A DNA stretch of 51,225 nucleotides from Komagataeibacter diospyri. Its GTDB lineage: Bacteria; Pseudomonadota; Alphaproteobacteria; Acetobacterales; Acetobacteraceae. Under the pieces are notes generated by a model. It searched no databases and was not told where the DNA came from. It saw only the letters and a program-made list of their open reading frames with translations. The stretch spans positions 1 through 51,225 of the forward strand of contig NZ_BDLU01000048.1 of NCBI RefSeq assembly GCF_006538165.1, given 5' to 3'. The position numbers and the translations under genes were made by a program. Of this stretch, positions 46,826 through 51,225 are shown in pieces (within the stretch, counting starts at the first letter, position 1; each line of letters starts with the position of its first letter).

Positions 46826-47579
46826 TCCCAAGACCATGCCCGACCCGTCGGCCATGATTTCAGTCCGCAACCTGAGCAAGCTATACAAGGATTTCATCGC
46901 ACTAGACCGGATCAGCTTTGATGTGCAGCGCGGGGAAAAGATTGTCGTGCTGGGCCCGTCAGGTTCAGGCAAGTCAACGCTGATCCGCTGCTTCAACCGC
47001 ATCGAACCGCATGACAGCGGTATCCTGAGCATTGATGGCCAGATCATCAATGCGCAGACCGACCTTACGCAACTGCGCGCGACCGTCGGACTGGTGTTCC
47101 AGAACTACAACCTGTTCCCGCATCTGAGCGTGCTGGACAACTGCACGCTGGCCCCGCGCCTGGTCAAGAAAACCCCGCGCGCCAGTGCGGAAGAAATGGC
47201 CATGCGGTTTCTGAAGCAGGTCAATATTGCCGAACAGGCCAATAAATATCCCATCCAGCTGTCAGGCGGGCAGCAGCAGCGCGTGGCGATTGCGCGCGCG
47301 CTGTGCATGCAGCCCGAGGTCATGCTGTTTGACGAACCGACCGCGGCCCTGGACCCCGAAGCGATTTCAGGTGTGGTCGCGATCATGAATGACCTGGCGC
47401 AGCAGGGCATAACCACCCTGTGTGTCACCCATGAAATGGGGTTTGCGCGCCATATCGCCGACCGGATCATTTTCATGGACAAGGGGCGGATTCTGGAAAT
47501 CACGCCACCGGCCGAATTCTTTACAAACCCCAAGACACAACGCGCGCGGGATTTCCTCGACCAGATGATTTCCTACTGA
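46815..47579 (+). CDS. polar amino acid ABC transporter ATPase
   Basis: GlnQ/HisP-type ATPase of 254 aa with full motifs: Walker A GPSGSGKS, Q-loop VFQNYNLFPH, signature LSGGQQQR, Walker B VMLFDEPTAALDP and H-loop THEMGFAR. It powers the fused binding protein/permease. The ATG is inside the end of the previous gene; a longer frame upstream is not used. Unlike the ATPase at 16,745 it is catalytically complete. Confidence 0.95.
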   Translation: MNPDPKTMPDPSAMISVRNLSKLYKDFIALDRISFDVQRGEKIVVLGPSGSGKSTLIRCFNRIEPHDSGILSIDGQIINAQTDLTQLRATVGLVFQNYNLFPHLSVLDNCTLAPRLVKKTPRASAEEMAMRFLKQVNIAEQANKYPIQLSGGQQQRVAIARALCMQPEVMLFDEPTAALDPEAISGVVAIMNDLAQQGITTLCVTHEMGFARHIADRIIFMDKGRILEITPPAEFFTNPKTQRARDFLDQMISY

Positions 47580-48184
47580 AGGGCATGCCTTGCATATTAC
47601 AAAGCGGGGCCTGTCATGACCTGAAATCCTTCCTGTAGAGAGAAAGAAGCGGAACAGGCGCTTTCTGATGAAACATGGGCGATCTGCCCCCTGATTGAGG
47701 CGGTTCCCCTCGGGGCAAGACAGCGCCACATGAACCTGCGATGCACAATGGAGTGGCGTGCTGTCGCCACCGCATACCAGAAAACAGCCATATCGTTCCT
47801 CATCGTCATCCACAGCGCAGCAGCAGACCGGATCAGGCCATGACTGGATCTAAACACCAGATGTGTCTTCGTGTTTCACAGGATGTTGTAGTCAGGCAAC
47901 ATCAAAAAAAAACCAAGCTGTTTCCTGCCCTTTCACACAGCAGCATCCCGCGCATAACTCAGAATTAAACTTTCATAATTATCAATATGTTATATGACTT
48001 TTACGCGTTTGCATCCGCCACATTATTGGGCTTTCGATCCATTACATACAGATAATAAAAAGTGTGATTTGGCTTCTTATAAACCAATACACGAGACGCC
48101 TTATTGTAAGAATCAAAGCAAGATAAATGGGGTTTTTTTGCGCCCCAGGGATCGGTTTAACGGGAATGAAACAGGAATATCGGC
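47580..48184. other. intergenic region before the TonB receptor
   Basis: About 600 bases with no gene I can support; a few open frames lack any family resemblance. The right third is AT-rich and probably holds the receptor's promoter. Confidence 0.4.
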
Positions 48185-50497
48185 ATGAAACTATATTTTT
48201 TACGTCATTCCTTCCGTCTTCTGGCTGCGGTCCCGACATATGCCCGTCTGCCCGCCCTGCCCTGCCTGCTGCTGGCATCGACATCACCGCTGGCCGTTGC
48301 CGCAACGACACCTGCCAGCGCCCAATCGGTTGATACGAAACATATCGCCGCACACCATTCCACTGCCATGCCACGCCGTCAGGGTGCGGCGGTTCCCAAG
48401 GCATCGCCCGAACAGATAACAGTGACCCGGTCACATGCGCAGCGTTATCTGGCCACGCCCGGTACGGTCAACACGATCAGCGGGAAAGAACTGCGCTCGC
48501 TTCACCTTGAAAGCCCGAAGGATATTGCAGCGTTCACGCCAGGTGTGACGGCAACGAATGCCGTATCCGGCTCGGCGCCCATTTTCTCCATCCGTGGTGT
48601 TGGTCTGGATGACTATGTCGGCACCAACATGGGCGGGATTGGTATTTATCTGGATGGCGTATTCGCCCCCTTCCCCGTATTCTACACCGGTCAGATGCTT
48701 GATATTGAAAGCGTTGCCACGGAAAAAGGCCCACAGGGCTTTGACATGGGCCGCAGCACCACTGGTGGCAGCATCAATATCCAGTCTGTAAAACCATCCG
48801 ACAAATTCGGTGGCTATGCGGAATGGGGTTACAGCAGCTATAATACCAACCGTGGCCGCTTTGCCATCAATACCCCGATCACCAGCAGGATATCCAACCG
48901 TCTGGCTTTCAATTATGTCAAGGGCGATGGCTGGCAGAAAGACATATCAACAGGCGCACGCTATGGTTCGCAGGACCTTCTGGCCATTCGTAACCTGACC
49001 AAATTTACGATTGATGATACGTCTTCGTTGCTGCTGAACCTCCATTACACACGCGACAAGGGCACTTCCACCTCACCACAGGATATCGGGCCGGTTTCCA
49101 GCGGTGATACTGGCATGAACCCTTCAGCCAATGCGGTCAGTGTAGGCAACGCCGTTCCCCAGCGAAACGAGAATGGCGGGGGTCTGTCCGTCAATTATAC
49201 CAAGGCGTTTGACTTTGGTGACTTCTCATCCACGACAGCCATCGATTTCTATCGTCGTGACGATACTGACAACTATGACGGTTCAGCCGTTCATATTGCT
49301 GACTACCGATGGAATGATACGGCCATAGCGCAGTCGCATGACATGCACCTGCGCATGAATCCTACGAAATTCTTCCATCTGACCGTTGGTGTTTTTGAAT
49401 CATACGACAAGATCGACGGCGACTATACCAGTGACCGCATGCAGTCCAGCAGCGCGCTCGCCCTGGACAACCACTTTTCTCAGCAGAACCTGTCCACCGG
49501 CGTTTATGTAAACACGGTTACCAACATTACCAAGAAACTGGACTTCATTGCGTCTGGCCGCTTCTCCTATGACGAACGCGGTTTTAATGGTGGGTCAAGA
49601 TATTCGGAAATTGGCGCCAATAGCCCAAGACTTTTGGCACCATATAATGCGCGGGTAGGTGATGCACTGACTGGCGTTAATGAACGTCATGACTATCATC
49701 GCTTTACCGGGCGCGTGGGCCTGCGCTACCAGATTGTGCCAGGCACTTATGCATACGGCACGATTTCAAATGGTTACAAGGCCGGTTCCTATTTTGCCGC
49801 ACCCGTTCTGGCGGCCGGGGCGCTTGATTACGTCAAGCCGGAAAACCTGATTGCATATGAAGTCGGCATCAAGTCTTCCCTTCTGCACAACAGGCTTGAG
49901 GTGGAAGGCTCCCTGTTCGACTATGAATATCACAACCGTCAGACCCTGTTCTTCGCACCGATAACGACAACCGAAAACTCGCTTACGCTTGGCACGATCC
50001 CGCGTGCACGCACCCGTGGTGGTGAACTTTCGACCACACTGCATAACCTGGTGCCCAACCTCGATATCCGTGGTTCCTTTGCCTATCTTGATGCGCAGGT
50101 CAAAAGCCCGGTCAATTATATTAACGGGCTTTCCCTTGACCCGGCGGTGGCACACAATTCCCCGTTGCCCTTTTCTCCCCGTTTTTCGTGGAGCGGCGTC
50201 GCACGCTACAATATCGATATCGACAGTTATCGCGTTACCCTGCAGGCCAGCTATACATGGAAAGACAACATGTGGGCGGCACTGGGTGACCCTAATGCCA
50301 AGACCAGCAAGATCAGCTCCCTGGGATTACGCATGGAGGTTGGCCCCAAGACAGGCAAGTGGACTGCCGCCGTATATGTTGATAACCTGCAGAACAACAA
50401 GGGCACGACCTATTCCTTTACCGGAAGCGACAACAACCGTGCGCAGTACATCCAGACGCCGCGCTGGGTTGGCTGTGAACTGCATTACAACTTCTGA
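48185..50497 (+). CDS. TonB-dependent outer-membrane receptor
   Basis: A 770-residue TonB-dependent receptor. A long signal peptide (to about residue 45, SPLAVAATTPASAQ) precedes the plug domain (ITVTRSHAQRYLATPGTVNTI to GSINIQSVKP). A 22-strand barrel ends in the aromatic HYNF typical of outer-membrane porin-like proteins. The ligand (siderophore, cobalamin or sugar) is unknown, and no regulator or transport partner is adjacent. An AGGA site precedes the start. A hairpin near 50515-50567 follows the stop. Confidence 0.93.
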   Translation: MKLYFLRHSFRLLAAVPTYARLPALPCLLLASTSPLAVAATTPASAQSVDTKHIAAHHSTAMPRRQGAAVPKASPEQITVTRSHAQRYLATPGTVNTISGKELRSLHLESPKDIAAFTPGVTATNAVSGSAPIFSIRGVGLDDYVGTNMGGIGIYLDGVFAPFPVFYTGQMLDIESVATEKGPQGFDMGRSTTGGSINIQSVKPSDKFGGYAEWGYSSYNTNRGRFAINTPITSRISNRLAFNYVKGDGWQKDISTGARYGSQDLLAIRNLTKFTIDDTSSLLLNLHYTRDKGTSTSPQDIGPVSSGDTGMNPSANAVSVGNAVPQRNENGGGLSVNYTKAFDFGDFSSTTAIDFYRRDDTDNYDGSAVHIADYRWNDTAIAQSHDMHLRMNPTKFFHLTVGVFESYDKIDGDYTSDRMQSSSALALDNHFSQQNLSTGVYVNTVTNITKKLDFIASGRFSYDERGFNGGSRYSEIGANSPRLLAPYNARVGDALTGVNERHDYHRFTGRVGLRYQIVPGTYAYGTISNGYKAGSYFAAPVLAAGALDYVKPENLIAYEVGIKSSLLHNRLEVEGSLFDYEYHNRQTLFFAPITTTENSLTLGTIPRARTRGGELSTTLHNLVPNLDIRGSFAYLDAQVKSPVNYINGLSLDPAVAHNSPLPFSPRFSWSGVARYNIDIDSYRVTLQASYTWKDNMWAALGDPNAKTSKISSLGLRMEVGPKTGKWTAAVYVDNLQNNKGTTYSFTGSDNNRAQYIQTPRWVGCELHYNF

Positions 50498-50685
50498 AGC
50501 ATCTAACGATTATCGGGGAAGTATCCACATATCCTGAATTGTCTTGTATTCTGGATACAGGACTTCCCCTATTTCCGGCCTGTTCGGCTTCAGCATGACT
50601 GTGTGTAACCGTCTGGTACAAGGCAGGATCGATTGTCATGCCTGTAAATCGATCATATTTGAATTCGTGATGGGGGAAGTGCAGG

Positions 50686-50923
50686 ATGACGCCTGCACGC
50701 AAACCGTATCCCCCTGACGTATCAGATAAAGAATGATCTCTGGTTGTCCCGTATCTGATCCTGATGCATGAGGATGCAGAACAACGACATCACGCATTGC
50801 GCGGATTGTTCAATGGGTTGCGTTATGTGACCCGCTCCGGAAGTCCGTGGCGCACCACACCGGACAACCTTTCGCATGGCCACACGCTGTCGCAGGTTCG
50901 TCAAGAATTACGCGCGCCATGCC
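50686..50923 (+). pseudogene. decayed IS5-family transposase
   Basis: The frame reads MTPARKPYPPDVSDKE, then a TGA at 50734 where IS5 transposases have Trp. It continues SLVVPYLILMHEDAEQRHH and LFNGLRYVTRSG, the family's N terminus. After about 75 codons the match ends. A C-terminal-looking piece (RRFVKNYARHA, 50891-50923) appears in another frame, so the middle is deleted. A 7-bp hairpin (GTGCAGG/CCTGCAC, 50679-50698) overlaps its start. Confidence 0.7.
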
Positions 50924-51067
50924 TTAATACTAAAAAGTATTCATGTCGTCTGTTTCGCATGATTCATGCCTTCACTCGAAACTATACTTCATAAATATGC
51001 ATAACATTCTCTAAGCCGTTATCCTTGATCTGTTTTCCAAAGCATTGATCTATAATAGGTCTTCATG

Positions 51068-51096
51068 AAAAATTCCTGGGTGTCGCCTTTTTCAGG
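51068..51096 (-). repeat. dispersed repeat, half copy E beside an IS
   Basis: On the minus strand CCTGAAAAAGGCGACACCC matches the right half of the elements at 4,474 and 14,597. It stops at the probable IS end, about 51,097-51,100. Confidence 0.5.
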
Positions 51097-51108
51097 GCCT
51101 GTTGGGAA

Positions 51109-51225
51109 TTATCTTGAATTGATGATTGCGCCAACGAGATAGATCATGGCTTCGAATGATCTGTCTGTTTTTTCGCTGCGCATGGCGATGCGCTTGAACT
51201 CCTTGAGCTTGCAGAAGAAGTTCTC
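51109..51225 (-). CDS. IS5-family transposase, C-terminal end (cut by window edge)
   Basis: The last 38 codons of a transposase (ENFFCKLKEFKRIAMRSEKT, then FEAMIYLVGAIINSR and stop), an IS5-family C terminus, running off the right edge of the window. The IS end is probably 10-20 bases beyond the stop. Confidence 0.8.
   Translation of the reverse strand, partial: ENFFCKLKEFKRIAMRSEKTDRSFEAMIYLVGAIINSR

Noticed and set aside
47597..47857. Open frames in the gap before the TonB receptor
   Set aside because: Several frames overlap here but none shows a recognisable family, ribosome site or consistent codon use.

Overview
The window is a chromosomal segment of an acetic acid bacterium (Acetobacteraceae, most like Komagataeibacter or Gluconacetobacter). 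This rests on the GC-rich backbone with alphaproteobacterial housekeeping genes, the AaeX/HlyD/NodT efflux layout, IS5-family transposase pieces and a dispersed hairpin repeat in the intergenic spaces. The genus is inferred from familiarity with these families, not from a search.

Layout. 1-9,000: clpB, an aldo/keto reductase, a fumarylacetoacetate-hydrolase-family enzyme and the branched-chain amino acid genes ilvI-ilvH-ilvC behind miaA, all on the minus strand. 10,000-15,200: serB, a ZnT9-like cation transporter, a nitrilase-family amidase coupled to nadK, a YgjP-type metallopeptidase and a YcgN-type cysteine-cluster protein. 15,200-17,900: an ABC-transporter operon whose ATPase has lost every catalytic motif and whose permease is half size. 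17,900-22,240: an ElaB/YqjD-like pair, then a MarR-controlled efflux operon in which a 76-codon frame sits exactly where the pump gene should be.

22,420-37,160: tRNA-Leu(UAA) followed by an AT-richer island of about 14.7 kb. It looks like an integrated mobilizable plasmid or IME. It carries a tyrosine integrase at the tRNA end, a TIR-domain protein overlapping a small membrane protein tail to tail, two serine recombinases, a replication/primase-like gene with an in-frame stop, candidate antisense RNAs upstream of that gene, a GTPase, a MobC-like protein, a relaxase with a MobB-like gene nested in another frame, and two pairs of identical-spacing palindromes ahead of its gene blocks. A 13-bp near-copy of the tRNA end and 13-bp-spaced putative arm sites mark both borders.

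37,700-47,600: a metabolic accessory region. One minus-strand operon holds a sugar-phosphate isomerase-like protein, an ethylene-forming-enzyme/IPNS-like Fe(II)/2OG oxygenase and a class II aldolase. Beyond a NYN-domain gene lie a carbamoylase-type M20 hydrolase, a DDAH/amidinotransferase-family enzyme, a LysR regulator, a fused binding-protein/permease and its ATPase. The deiminase plus carbamoylase plus amino-acid transporter suggests import and stepwise breakdown of a guanidino compound (inference). 48,185-51,225: a TonB-dependent receptor, a decayed IS5-family transposase, and the end of a second IS that appears inserted into a copy of the dispersed repeat.

The most unusual signals are the paired 47-bp-spaced palindromes, the antisense-RNA candidates and the nested mob gene in the island, the catalytically dead ABC ATPase, the pump-less efflux operon and the putative guanidino-compound cluster.
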